Below are positions 47,359 through 59,230 of a DNA stretch of 64,000 bases, in pieces (the first letter of the stretch is position 1; every line of letters begins with the position of its first letter). Position numbers and translations under genes: made by a program. The stretch comes from Hemibagrus wyckioides (Eukaryota; Chordata; Actinopteri; Siluriformes; Bagridae), in NCBI RefSeq assembly GCF_019097595.1, contig NC_080720.1, forward strand, positions 18,949,352 to 19,013,351, written 5' to 3'. Below the pieces are notes generated by a model. It did no database searches and was not told the origin of the DNA. It worked only from the letters and a program-made list of their open reading frames with translations.

Positions 47359-48470
47359 AATTTTTTTCAAGTGCTGCAGGGGGAATTGAATATTTAAATT
47401 CCTTGTTTAGGTTTAAAATGAGTTTAGAATTGAGTTAGTCTCCAGCAATACTTTGACATTTTTAAGGTACAAAGCCAGTATTTTTTTCTAATCTGTAACC
47501 CATTACTTCTTTTCTTTTTTTTTTTTTGTCAATTATTGATGTGTGGCTGCTTTATAAACTCGCTTCTGTACTGCTTCATATTGGAAACTGTGATGCAACT
47601 CTTAAAACGTTTAGCAGTTTTATTTATAGTAAATCTCTTTCATTCTTTTTTGCTTTTAAGCCTTTTTTTGGCTTTCATTCAGCACTATGCATACATCCGG
47701 TGTGCACGTTTTTAGCACTGTACTATAGATTTAGATTAAAAAAAGAAAGATAAAAAAAAAACACCATATGCTTAACCAGTGCTGGAAATGTGCAAACAGA
47801 CACAGGCGTGCTTTAATGACAGAGTGCAAGTAGCCTTCTGTAAATGAATAGAAAACGTCAGGTGAAGAGGAAAATAGCAGCTTTGCTCGAATAGCAAGGA
47901 CACTATGACTATGTTCAAATAGACTCTGGGAATTTTAATAGGTAAGAAATGCAAGCTCAGATGTGAATTTGCTTTCTCAGCAAAGTTCTATTAAATACGC
48001 TGTGTTTCTTCAAGGCCCGCTTCGGTCTGAACCATTTAACGCAGCATTTAATAACCAGATGCTATAATATTGATTACAAGCTTGTAAATATATTTTAATT
48101 GAATCTCTTAGATAAAGCAGAGATATTATTGAGCACTATTTAGAGCAAGGCATGAAAGGCTTTCTGATTTCATTTCCAAACTTTTTAATTGACCACCCAA
48201 CTGCGTTTTTTTTTTTTTTAAGGAAGTTGTGTATGTGGCATGGCAGTTGAAAATGTGTCAGCTATGAAACAAAGAACAAATACAAGTGTAAACAAATGCA
48301 TTTGTTCCAGACTTTCTCTCGAACTCCTTTTACTACAGTAATAGCGTGTCCCTCAGATAAGCACAAGCTATTTTAGTGATATTCTGTGTTTATTTTTGGC
48401 TCTGAGAGGTACTGTCTATGATGCCAGCTTTCAGTTCAGGTAATGCAGAGTATCTATTCATCACACAGTT
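45930..48470. other. Intronic DNA, complex sequence with minor repeats
   Basis: Contains (ATACC)n at 46270-46288, (GTCA)n at 46437-46458 and a joined (GT)n-(GA)n tract at 47306-47355. The blocks 46600-47300 and 47995-48200 are complex and discussed as regulatory candidates. Confidence 0.45.
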
Positions 48471-48585
48471 ATATATAGGTTTGGGGTTGGACAATGAAAT
48501 GGAAACAAATGATTTTGAGCAATGAAGGTTGGCCACCAGGCTGTGCATATATAGGCATGAAATCTCCAACATGTATATATTTATG
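48471..48585 (-). mobile_element. Short deleted Tc1-type element
   Basis: TATATAGGTTTGGGGTTGGA then CAATGAAATGGAAACA (48472-48507) is the terminal repeat of a known fish Tc1-like family. It is followed directly by GCAATGAAGGTTGGCCACCA and GGCATGAAATCTCCAACA, which I read as the opposite subterminal region in reverse. The whole transposase is missing and the second terminal repeat is not visible. Confidence 0.55.
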
Positions 48586-49064
48586 GTGCATTACCTGCAC
48601 ATATGAGTCTCTTGATGATGCTTATTGAGAGAAGTGCACACCGAGGTCCCAGACCCATGATGATAAATGCACAAAAAACACACAGGCAGAGGTTGCACAT
48701 GACTGACAATGAATAGACTGAAAATGATGGCTGGTGCTGACTTGCACGGTGTATAGTGGATCACATACAGAGACTATTGTGTGCAGTCAACATCACCATA
48801 CAAACAACTCGTGAAGCCCTTCTCTTTACTAATGTTCTTGCATACATCACTGTGCCACACAAAGCTCTTTTTTTTTTTCTTCTCCCCTTTCTGACGGTGC
48901 ATTCTCTGTATTCTGATGCGAAACCTATACTATGTCTTAATCCAGCAGCCATCTGGAATAGCATTCGAAATCAGACATCAAAAGCCATTCGCAAAGCCGG
49001 TGTTTCGCCTTGAGAATGCAGTTCCTCAAGCGATCGAGTGAGAGAATAGCTAGCTAATATTTAA

Positions 49065-49101
<37 letters not shown>

Positions 49102-49500
49102 GAGAGATAGGCTAAAGTGGCGTATGTTTGCCAAGGCCCTGTGGGCATGCGTGGGGTGATGCTTTCATGTGCCTCAAACACGCACTGAGAAAAACACAGA
49201 AATACTCACTCAAGTCTATGGAAGTGTTGCCATTGTCATTTTTTTGGCCCACAAAAGACAAAGAGTGATCATGCAAAAGAGAGAGAAAGAGAGAGAGAGA
49301 GAGGCAGGGGGACAGAATTGCTGAGCGAACGGCATAGTAACAGGCCACAGCTTAGAGAGAGAGAGAGAGAGAGAGAGAGAATAATACTTGAGCCCTGGGA
49401 TTAGAAGCGTAACAGCTGGTGTATAAAGCCAGGATACAAAAAAAAACCTTCAACAAGCCCCTTAGGCTCATCATTCACTCATGCAACAGTAAAACACACA
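48586..49500. other. Intronic DNA with (GA)n tracts
   Basis: (GA)n at 49064-49105, 49278-49303 and 49354-49381. The 85-codon frame at 48756-49013 has no recognisable similarity. Confidence 0.45.
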
Positions 49501-50003
49501 CAAACATGCACACATACACACACACACACACAAATACTTAAACTGTATAAATGTAATTGTGTGAGTGACCCTTTACAACACACACACACGCACACACACA
49601 CAAAATATATTTTTAATTATTATTATTTTTTTAATAAAAGCTGTTGCTGTTATTTCTACAAGGTCTAAACTAATATTACTGTTTTTGTGGGGATATTTGG
49701 TCGGCACTAAAATAGAATATAAAAACATGCACACACACACACACACACAGAAAATCATACAATACACTTAAACTGTATAAACATATTATGATTGTGGTCT
49801 TATTTACATGGTCACATAGTTCACTTGCTTTGGTGACCCTTTACAACACATACACACATACACATACACACACACTTTAAATACACTTTTAATCCATTTT
49901 TTTAGAATAAAAGCTGTAGCCAAAGGTCTAATCTAATGTCACTATCTTTATTGGTATTGGTTTGGTCCCCAAAAAATATAAAACACACACTCACACACAC
50001 ATA
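49501..50003. repeat. Diverged tandem duplication, about 240 bases per copy
   Basis: Copy 1 (49501-49745) and copy 2 (49766-50003) share, in order, ACTTAAACTGTATAAA, GTGACCCTTTACAACACA, a (CA)n block, a TTTTAAT stretch, ATAAAAGCTGT, AAGGTCTAA...CTAAT, TTTGGTC and ATATAAAA before a further (CA)n block. Offsets between matching landmarks grow from 230 to about 273 bases, so the copies have diverged by indels. Confidence 0.85.
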
Positions 50004-52410
50004 CACAAAATGAAAGGAAGGAACCCAGGCAGGATGGTACATGTGTTTGTGCTGATTGTGACTTTCTCTTTTTTAAGCGAGTACAATACAGTGTTCATGC
50101 ATTGTATCATGTGGCCTCCTGTGACTGCTGTGAATCATGACCATCTCTCTGAGGTCTCACTGCTTTCTGTAATACTATTTTTATCACGAAGTTAATTAGG
50201 GATAAACGATACAAAATCTAAACTGTTCCCAAGACCCTCCTCACTGTAGCACACACTTCTCCCTCAGTAAGACCTCACTTCTGAATGACTCAGTAGTGCT
50301 GGGAGAAGTAAATGCGTGCGACTGGCTGGCAGCAGCGGCAGCTGTCTCACGTTCTTCCAGTTATTAAAGTAATCTTCAGTGATTAAGAATGCTAATTTCT
50401 GAATCATTCGGGGAGTTTACATATTTTGTCTTATTACGCAAATTAATTACACAGAAAATAAAACAGGGTGCAGCTGATTAAATCTTTTCGGAGCGCACAA
50501 TCTGATTATGTTTACAAAGGGAAATCAAATATGGTGGCAGCCAAAATTGTGTTGGATTTTTATTTTTTGAAGGTGGAATGCTACAGCCAAAAGCTTAATA
50601 GAAGAGTCTTTCCTAGAAGCATGATATCAGGGGAAATAGCAGAACCAATAGCCTCAACATTAATCCTAATTGCACATCTGGGATTTGAACTTGTGACCTG
50701 TGGGGTCCTGAAGGGGGCCTTAACTGAGCTGCTGCCTGCCTCTATCACTATCACCTCCCTCAATTATACTTACAGTAGACGTTTAGACCTTATCTCCCCA
50801 GAGTGTATCACACATACACACCTCTAATGTTCCTCAGCGAAAAATGAATAACACATGTTCCGTAGCTAGCGACAAGGGTCATCAGAGCTTGTTCAGCCCA
50901 ACAGTTGGTCGTCGCCTCGAGTACGGCGCTTCTCGGATATTTTAACATGGTCTCCGATGCTGAGGTGATTTGTTATGCCTTCACACAATGTCCAATCCGT
51001 TCCACCTGCCATCGTATTGTCTGTTGTTCTCTTTGACCTTTCGTTTGGCCGTGCATTAGCCTGCTCGAGCTCGTAAACAAGAAGAATGCCTTACTATAAT
51101 AAAATTGGTTCAAAAGTGCTCAAGAACAATGCAACTTCTGTTTTGTCAAGAACTTTCCTGCTTAAGGCAGTCATTGTATGTGTACTGAATATTTGTGGTT
51201 TTCTTTTTTCTTTTTTCTTTTTTTTTCACGTTGATTGGCCAAGAGATTCTGTTGTGGGGTTTGATACATCCCACAAATCCACGGGTGAGTTTTCATGGCC
51301 ATTTCTAGCGAATTGCGAGACGGATCTCAGACTCATGGAGAGCCACTTTCCTCCACTAGGGTTGTTACGGTGTCACGGTTTCATTGTTAGTCATGGTGTA
51401 TGATTAGACCGTTGACTGATTAAAATTGCATTTCCATCTATAACCATGGGATTTTTTTTTCCTTTTGGATTTACCTCAATCCAACGCTCAATCCAGTGCT
51501 TCTCAGGGCTTTGTGTATTTCTTTGTGGATTCTTTGTACATCATAATCCAGCAACCTCAGTTTCTCCACACAGGGGATGCCTTTGCACTGTAATGCCACG
51601 TTCATACATACATACTGTGATTTTATCGCTACAAGTCACCAGTCACTGTATTATGAAGTCGCCAGTAGAAGTTCCCTACTGTTCCCTACTATTGGTTGCC
51701 ATAGTAATAATGTTTATCAGAGGGTGGCACAAGTAGCGTTGCAAAAGCAGTTTTCTTGCTGCTAAAACGAACCATTCTGGAGGGACATTTGGGCTTTGTA
51801 TATAAGAAGCAGTGTGTGCTCTTTACCAAGGATCTTTCTACTGTCTTCACTCCCACTGGTAGTGCATCAAGCTGCATAAAATTCAACCGTTCTCATCTTT
51901 GTCGCTGGACACGCCCACATCTAGCCGCTGTCACTCATATCACCAGAAGTCTGCAGTTCTTGAGTGGCCGTGAGTCACTGTAGGTGTGAACATGGCATAA
52001 AACATTCGCCTGCGTAATCTAATACTGTCAAAAACACATTACCTCTGCTTCCGCTCAGATTCACATTCGTCACCTGATCATACATGTCAGCTATCAGACA
52101 CACTAAACTACATGGCCCTGACATACAGGATGAAACAAAACAACTTTTTATTTTGTTTATTTTTGGCTAAACACAGGACATCACCACGCTATGGAGATTT
52201 GGAATTTTTTTGGCTCAGCATGCCACCTTTCCTCGTAGCCACACTCTCTTTCAGCTTATACCAGCAAGGTGATTTTATAGAAAGTTTGTTCTCGGAAATG
52301 TTTCCACGGTTCAGGTTCACTGGTCCCCTTAGAGGGAAAGGTGCAGAAAGTTTTTTTTTTAATTGAGTGCCTGAGAGATTTTGGAGCAGTGTATATCAGA
52401 CACTGCTTTC
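50004..52410. other. Intronic DNA, no gene recognised
   Basis: Blocks 50350-50560 and 50870-51090 are complex and discussed as regulatory candidates. The 119-codon frame at 50468-50827 and the 105-codon frame at 51086-51403 lack any family resemblance. GGGATTTGAACTTGTGACCT near 50690 resembles a reversed tRNA B box, perhaps from a SINE. Confidence 0.45.
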
Positions 52411-52411
52411 C

Positions 52412-52497
52412 AGCACCATCATCATATCACCAATTCAGGGAATATCACCAAGACACAATGAAGCGGTACACTGAATAACACATCACTAAGACAATTA
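52412..52497. repeat. Dispersed repeat, copy 1
   Basis: CACCAATTCAGGGAATAT followed by ACACATCACTAAGACA. The same landmarks occur at 59109-59225 with a longer interior, so this copy is deleted. Confidence 0.5.
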
Positions 52498-52499
52498 AT

Positions 52500-53185
52500 T
52501 TTGTTCCCTATTCATTTGTTACTGTTCTTTATATACTCAGCAATCATTAGTATTCTTTCTTGTTAGGATTTCTCTATTTCTCTCTTTTTTTTTAAAGTGC
52601 TGAGTACTTTTGGAATTTTTGTGACTGCATGTAGAGAACTCTGAGCTATAGAATTTGTATTTTGAGTGTTAATTTGGAAAGATCAGCTCTTTTAAATCCT
52701 GTATAGGAAGAAAGATGTCTGTTATTGTGTGCATGTGATTGTGCGTTATTGTTAGTGTCCTAGTGTATTATTATGCAAATGTGTTATTATATTTTTCTCT
52801 GTGTATGCTCACAAATACTTCCTACAATAACCAGTAAAGACGTTTGAGGATTTTTTTTTTTTTTTTTTAAAGAATCTTGTTTACCATAGCTTCAACCATC
52901 TATCTTCTCTTCAGCTCTCTTAGGCTGCACTTCTCTTGTCTTCCTCTAGAGGGCGCATGCACAAGCCACTGTTTACATGAATGCAGATGTTTGCGGTTTG
53001 GACTAAATGAACTTGCTGACTCATAGAAGTGTTGTTCTGGTAAAGTACAACAAACAAACAATCTCGGTTACGTTAAAAACAGGTAGCTGTGGAATCTGCC
53101 CCCGCGACTTGTGTAGCTTTGTGTTATTAAATAGAGGTTGTTCGAATGCTGTTTTTTTTCCTTATGAAAATTAGGGGGTTGTGTT
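52500..53185. other. Intronic DNA, nothing recognised
   Basis: T run at 52850-52868. No other feature seen. Confidence 0.45.
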
Positions 53186-53262
53186 TTAGATTAGATTAGA
53201 TTAGATTAGATTCAACTTTATTGTCACTGCACATGTAGGTACAAGGCAACGAAATACAGTTA
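53186..53262 (-). mobile_element. LINE-like 3' tail in reverse with (TTAGA)n
   Basis: TTAGATTAGATTAGATTAGA runs into TTCAACTTTATTGTCACTGC and TACAAGGCAACGAAATACAG. Its reverse complement gives ATTTCGTTGCCTTGTA...CAATAAAGTTGAATCTAATC, a common fish LINE tail with a pentamer repeat. Confidence 0.7.
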
Positions 53263-54440
53263 GCATCTAACCAGAAGTGCATTTTCGCAGTGCAAATAAT
53301 TTGCATATATAAACAAATATAAATAATTTGCATATATAAACAGTATATAAAAAAATATATATAAATATTTGCAGTTGTATCTAGTCCTATTGCACTGCCC
53401 TGGGCTTTCCAGATGTCTCACTCATAGCAGGCTCTTTTTGTGTGTATGCTGTGTGTGTGTGTGTGTGCATACACACTACACATGCTGACTGGCCCCTAAA
53501 TGGGTCATCCAGCCCGCACACAATGACCCCACTGTTCAGCCCTTATTACAGCTCACCAGGTGGCTGTTTGGCAAAGCCATGGCCAAATCACATCCTGACA
53601 CTGGATCATATACACACATGTAGGAAATTACCTGTGCTCTAAGCATGTTTTGTGCAGACTTAATATCTAATTTATAAATTATTACTAATTATTACTAAAT
53701 TACTAAACAAGCTTTGATTTGAGGCTGCAAACTTCAATTCTTTCGTTGTTGTTTTTTTTTTTATGCAACTGAACACACACATGATGTCACACACTGGAAA
53801 ATACGAGGTCACTTGCACATGCCAGGGGTGTGTGTGCTAACTTTAGCTGCCTGCTATTGAGCTGGCATACGCAGAGACATCTCATATGGGGAAAATCAAC
53901 CGAAAGTGTCTGGAGTATAGCTGTACTTTGACAGATACTTTTTGACGAGTAAAACCCGAGTCTCTCCATGACTCCGGAGCTCTCTGGGTACTCTGCCATA
54001 CCGTTGTGTAGTTGTAGTGCTGTATATTTTTCCTTACAAGGAAAACACGATTTGACACTGTTTGTTTTTAGAATTGGTATACCTCTATGCAAAGCCTGTG
54101 TTCAATTACTTTCGAAGTAATTATGAAATCCTCTTCAAAGCATCTGTTATACATGGAACGTTATTCATTTGTCGTGCCATAGTGATATTTTTTGCCACTT
54201 TTTTAACTAAAAAAACAACAACACACACACACACACGTAAAGCACTACAGCATTGCTAATGCTGCCCTAATAACTGCTGACTGATATTGGCATTTCTTTC
54301 TAAGCATATTAGGCTGTACTTGAGTCAGCCCTCTATTTTTTTTTTATTTTTTTTTTGTAGAGGAAGAGCTGGTGTCAAACACAAGCCAATTATTTCTTCT
54401 AGCAAATCAGTTAATCACAGAAGCATGACAAGGCAGGATT
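53263..54440. other. Intronic DNA with an octamer-containing duplication
   Basis: AAATAATTTGCATATATAAA occurs twice, at 53294 and 53321, each copy with an ATTTGCAT octamer. (GT)n lies at 53450-53466. No gene recognised. Confidence 0.5.
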
Positions 54441-55041
54441 TTCGACTGTCAAGCGAGCCATTTTGTGGCGTTCATCACGAACGCCGCCAATCAGTTTCAC
54501 GGCATTCAATTCCGCAGCGAAGCCACGCTGCATCCGAGCCGCCTTTCACCACTCGAGAGGGCTGGAATTGAGATGAAATCAAAAGAGCAGAGAGGTCCCA
54601 AATTGAGAAATTCGCACATGTCTCTGATCTGGACAGCGGTCGTTTATTTATTAAAAAAAGAAAAGATTGTGTAAGTCTGTGTATGTGCAAATGTTTGTCA
54701 GATGGAGAGGTTTAGTTCTATGGAGTTAAGCGTGTAATTTAAGATTTGCTCTCTTTCTGTCACTCATGTCAGTTCTCTTGTTGAGATTGCTCGGACTTCG
54801 GCGTAAAATACAATAATACAGTAATGCAATAGACTCTAATGCATTTGCTGAGATCCAGTGTGTGTGTGTTTGTGTGTGAGTGTGTGAGTGAGTTACGGTG
54901 TGATTATATAGCTAAGAGCTGCCATGTTGAAGAGACGGTCACGTGAATGCATACTCACATGGCTCGGTGCAGTCCATTAACATGAAGAGACTACAAGAGA
55001 AAAAAAAATCTTTTTTTAGAGACATACTGAGGAAAATGGTT

Positions 55042-55075
<34 letters not shown>

Positions 55076-55871
55076 TTTATGCATATACATTCTATATCTA
55101 CTTCCAAGCACACATTCAAAACATTTCTACTGGTAAAATCACTGGATGTCACACTCATGAAAATCACACACACACACATACACACACACACACACATTCG
55201 TAGGCCGTCCAGCTCAAGCAAGTTCTTTCTAAAGTTTTCACCACTATTTTCAGCTGTGGTCAAACAAGCTGAAGCTTTCACCACTATTTAACCTTCGACT
55301 ACCCCTTCACACTCCTTCTTCTCCTTTTTTTTTAAAAAAACATTTTCATCCACCACAAACAGACCCTGAACAAAGCCAGCGTGATTTTAGCCAATCTCTT
55401 TAGAGAATGAGGAAGCTCCATTGAAGTCTTCAAGTGCATTCTCATTTCTTTATTCACTCCGCTCAGTTCTCTATCCAGCGTGTTACATATTACTAAAACA
55501 CATTAGTTAGACCACAAAGAGCGATGACCAATGGCTGCTGTGGGTGCGAGCTGTCAGTGGACTGTGCTTTCTGTAGGAGGATTATTCTGAATGGGTTTTA
55601 TTGGTGAGCCAAAAGGCAATCTGAGCATGAGTAATGTCAAGATTTAAGCATCTCCACATCTGCCTTGCAGATTTGGAAAAATGTGTATTGACGGATGTTT
55701 GTGGGATTAGAAGACATTTGGAGCTGATTCCAGAGCAACGTGAGGACATGCAAGGGCACCTACAACCTGGAGATTTTATCCGTACCTCATAAAAAATTGA
55801 GAGACAAGAACTTCAGTCGATACACATATTTATTACAATTTCTATACGTTCAGCATTTCAGTGTATTTCAG
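54441..55871. other. Intronic DNA, CpG-containing block then microsatellites
   Basis: 54441-54640 is complex and CpG-containing (see findings). (CT)n at 55042-55072 and (CA)n at 55165-55196 follow. The 97-codon minus-strand frame at 54991-55284 is a microsatellite artefact. Confidence 0.45.
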
Positions 55872-56034
55872 TATTTGGATGCTTATCTGTGTGGACTTTC
55901 TGTGCATCTTCTTTCTGTGTTTTCTGGGTTCCGGGTCCTCTGGTTTCCTCCCAATGTTACCTCTAGGTGTGAAGGTGTCCAGGTATTTTTGAACTAGGTT
56001 CTATATCCAACATGATCCACAAGATGAATGAATG
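55872..56034 (+). mobile_element. SINE/L2-like fish repeat, decayed
   Basis: GTGTGGACTTTCTGTGCATC, GTCCTCTGGTTTCCTCCCAA, GGTGTGAAGGTGTCCAG, CATGATCCACAAG and the GATGAATGAATGACAT tail follow the order of the family at 1570-1820, with the middle part missing. Confidence 0.65.
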
Positions 56035-58649
56035 ACATTTTTTTATGTTGATTTTATTTTATTAAATTCAGCACACATTCATTTTTTTTCTCTTTATCTA
56101 AACGCAACCTGTCGTGTTGCTCAGCGTATTCGTCTTTCTCTCTCTCTCTAAAAGAGGATTCTCTTTTATCCAAACCTCTGGGATTTGATTTTAGCAGGTC
56201 AGCCAGTTATTTGAGAGCTCTGTAGAAGCATTACCTAAAATTAATATTACAGCAAAGCTGAGCATGGATCAGAAGTATTGGAAGTCACATCTGAAGACAC
56301 GTACTGAAGACATGTAGCTGTAAAAGTGTTACCACTTCTCAACGTCTGTGATCAAGTGACAACGAGGCTGGAGGACAGAAACTAATGCTGGATATTTTCT
56401 GTAGCTCGATAAGTTGATACCTGATGCTCTTCTTATACTTTATGTTCTGTGATGCTGTTCTTATAGTTTAAATTTAGACTTGGCTGAATGACAAATGTTT
56501 ATGTACACATACTTCCTTTTCGAAAAATCCAAATAGTTACTGATGTAGGCTATAGTGCGTGCTAACCCTTTTTACCAGCACACTGGAGTTCCTTTATAGC
56601 GGATATGGAAATCAACTTATCGGACCTTTTCAATCAGTTTAAACAAATAAATTACTTTCTCGCCGCAAAACTGATGAACTGAAATTAGTCAGGACTCTGT
56701 TGGCTTTCAGTGTGAGATACTTTTACCTCTGGTGAGATATACTTACACAGAATTTTAGTGGCTGAAGATAACAGCTTCAAATTCTGGGGCATCTCAGAGA
56801 GTAGAAATGGGTTGGATATCACCATTTACTTTGAAAATATAAACATTGGTGTGAAAAAAAAAAACTGTTTGGGGTTTTTTTGGATGAACAAATTTCCCCT
56901 AGTGGGCTGGGTACAATCAGAAATACTTATGAAAAACTACAAATTCTTAAAACCCTGAGTGTCTACTTTCATATGAGTCATTAACCACCACTGTGGAGTG
57001 TGACATGACAAAGAGATTTAATGCTGAATATGCACACCACAAAACAGACAATGTTTTTTAAAGAGTTAGTTAATCCATGATGCCATGCTGTATCCAGTAA
57101 GCAGTATCGTTTCTTTGCGTTCGTACCTCGAGTGTTGTATGACTTTTCCGTCTGTATGGTAAAAACATTGCATGTTTAATTGAATGATATAGTGTTAGTG
57201 ATTCAGGCATCAATCCAATAAACATTCAGACTGTGCATCTGTTTCTAACATCACAGTTCAGATTAAAAAAAACTATCCATGGCCCTGAATGACTGACCCT
57301 AATGATGCATGTGCCTGAATCTGTCTGGTCTCGGCTTAATGTTGAGGTTTGGGAGCGCATGTGAAGCATTCATGTATCTTCTATCATCCTCTCCATCCTC
57401 CTGTCTCTCTTAGCTTTTGTCTTGTGCCATGCTGCACGCCTTTATCTCTTCTAGTCATTCAAATCAATGGAATCTAATGCTTTTTAACCTGAAGGTTAGT
57501 TAGATCGGCTCTCTGGAAAAAAAAAGGCTATATGTAGTGCGCTTGTGAGATCCCTACCTCTCACACAAAGAGGTAACAGTAGCAAGGAATTGGGGTATTC
57601 CCGCTTGAAAGCCGGTGTCGTGGAGGTATGTCAATGGCAGGAAGTGTGTGTGTGTTAGGAGGAAAAGGCTGCCTCGGGTACTGGTAAAGGCAGGGGGTAA
57701 AAATAGGGCATTGGGCAAGTAGGCAGGAAACCAGCGAACTGTGGCCTCGTAAAGGAATGTCTTCTGCAGCCCAGAGATAAGAGTTTTAACTCTCTCCTCT
57801 TCGTTCCTACACAGATGCACACACTTAGCACATCACACATACTCGCACACACTTTGTTTTGGATCTAAAGGCCTAAATGCCACCATCACAGCTGTGGAAG
57901 CGCTCCTGTATAAAAGCTCTTAACTTTAATACCAGCTGCAGTCTGTAATGAACCGGTCTTCGTGTCTTTGACATGACAAGGGTCGTGTCACTCTGCTTCT
58001 CTGAGCATGGTGGCACATATACAACGTAGACAGAAACGGACAAAAGTTGCCACAGATTTATGCATAACACCTTCTTTATGCCCCCTAAAAAGATCCTAAA
58101 TCGCCAGACTAATCAAGTCCAGCACTCGGCATAATCCGCGTCCAGAAAGCTGCCGTTTAATTGCAAGTGGAACATTTCTCGCACAAATAGAGTGTAACCA
58201 AAACAAACACGGCATCAGCAGAACATGCCAGTTTAAACAGATTCATTTTTGTGTTATTGCAGTATTCCAATCAAAGGCACACCTCTCACTGTACAATCGC
58301 ATCTCGTCATTTCATCACAGCCACCGAGTGGCATAAAACGTTGAGAATCCAACAGTTAAAGCTTATCGTTCTGGAGCAGTTTGATTGATAAGACGCAGGA
58401 GAGTGGAGCCTTGGGCGAAGCTGGAGGTAGAGAGGAAGACATGAAAATAGTAGACAGGAGAAGACACACACACACACACTCACACACGAAAAAATCTCTG
58501 TTGTATTTACATGTTGCTATGTTTGTGGCAAGATTGTGAGAACTGCCAGAAAAGCACTGGTGGGCACTCCAACAAGACTTTTAACCCTCATCTGTAGACT
58601 GTGATTGCCTCAAGTTGTTGCTTTGGATGAACTTGTTTTTCATCTATAG
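56035..58649. other. Intronic DNA, no gene recognised
   Basis: Mostly unique sequence. Block 58080-58345 is CpG-containing and complex; a short (CA)n lies at 58465-58478. The minus-strand frame at 57554-57820 is unsupported. Confidence 0.45.
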
Positions 58650-58705
58650 TAGCCACTTTACCCTGGTCAGGGTCACTGTAGATCCAGAGCCTTCAGAATC
58701 TTGTG
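58650..58705 (-). mobile_element. SINE/L2-like tail fragment
   Basis: CACTTTACCCTGGTCAGGGT then CACTGTAGATCCAGAGCC is the reverse of the 'GGATCC...CCTGACCAGG' tail of the fish SINE family seen elsewhere in the window. Confidence 0.6.
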
Positions 58706-58859
58706 CATAAAGAGTGCTTTAAGCATCTACTGTATATACAATAAAATTCAAACTCCTTCCCAGACACAGTACAAAAAAACATCCAGTGTGTGCGGACATA
58801 AAGTGGCATAGAGGAAGATATTGCACATATTCAGGACTATAAGTTATTAATATGACATA

Positions 58860-59230
58860 AGCAGTAATACACATATGTTTAGAGACTGATGTCTGTGTAG
58901 ATCAATGGTGATGAATAATCATGATAAAGTAAAGTACAGTGCATGGTAGATACAGTGGGTTGTGTTTGTGGTGGTGTTATTGGTTCAGCAGTGTGCTGGT
59001 GTCTGATCTGATGCTTCAATACCGATGGTAGCAGCAAGAACAATGCATGACTCGAGTGACTAAAGTCTTCACACATCGCCTGGTCCTGAATGTCACTAAT
59101 ATCAGTACACCAATTGAGGGAATATATACGTGGTAAAATGCTCCTCTAGCACTTCCACGGTCTCAGAGACTTGAAAAGTCTCATCTGGTGGTTTGTGTGG
59201 TGTAACACATTGCTAAGACACTTCATACTG
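58860..59230. repeat. Dispersed repeat, longer copy
   Basis: Contains CACCAATTGAGGGAATATAT, CTAGCACTTCCACGGTCTCA, GAGACTTGAAAAGTCTCATC and AACACATTGCTAAGACACTT. The outer landmarks are shared with 52412-52497. I believe it is a multi-copy fish sequence but cannot name the class. Confidence 0.45.

Noticed and set aside
50670..50730. tRNA gene on the minus strand
   Set aside because: GGGATTTGAACTTGTGACCT resembles a reversed B box, but no A box, stems or terminator fit around it. At most it is a SINE remnant.
51560..51990. Possible DNA-transposon fragment with paired GTCACC/CGCTACAAGTC motifs
   Set aside because: I had only a vague sense of familiarity; no ends or coding part could be identified.
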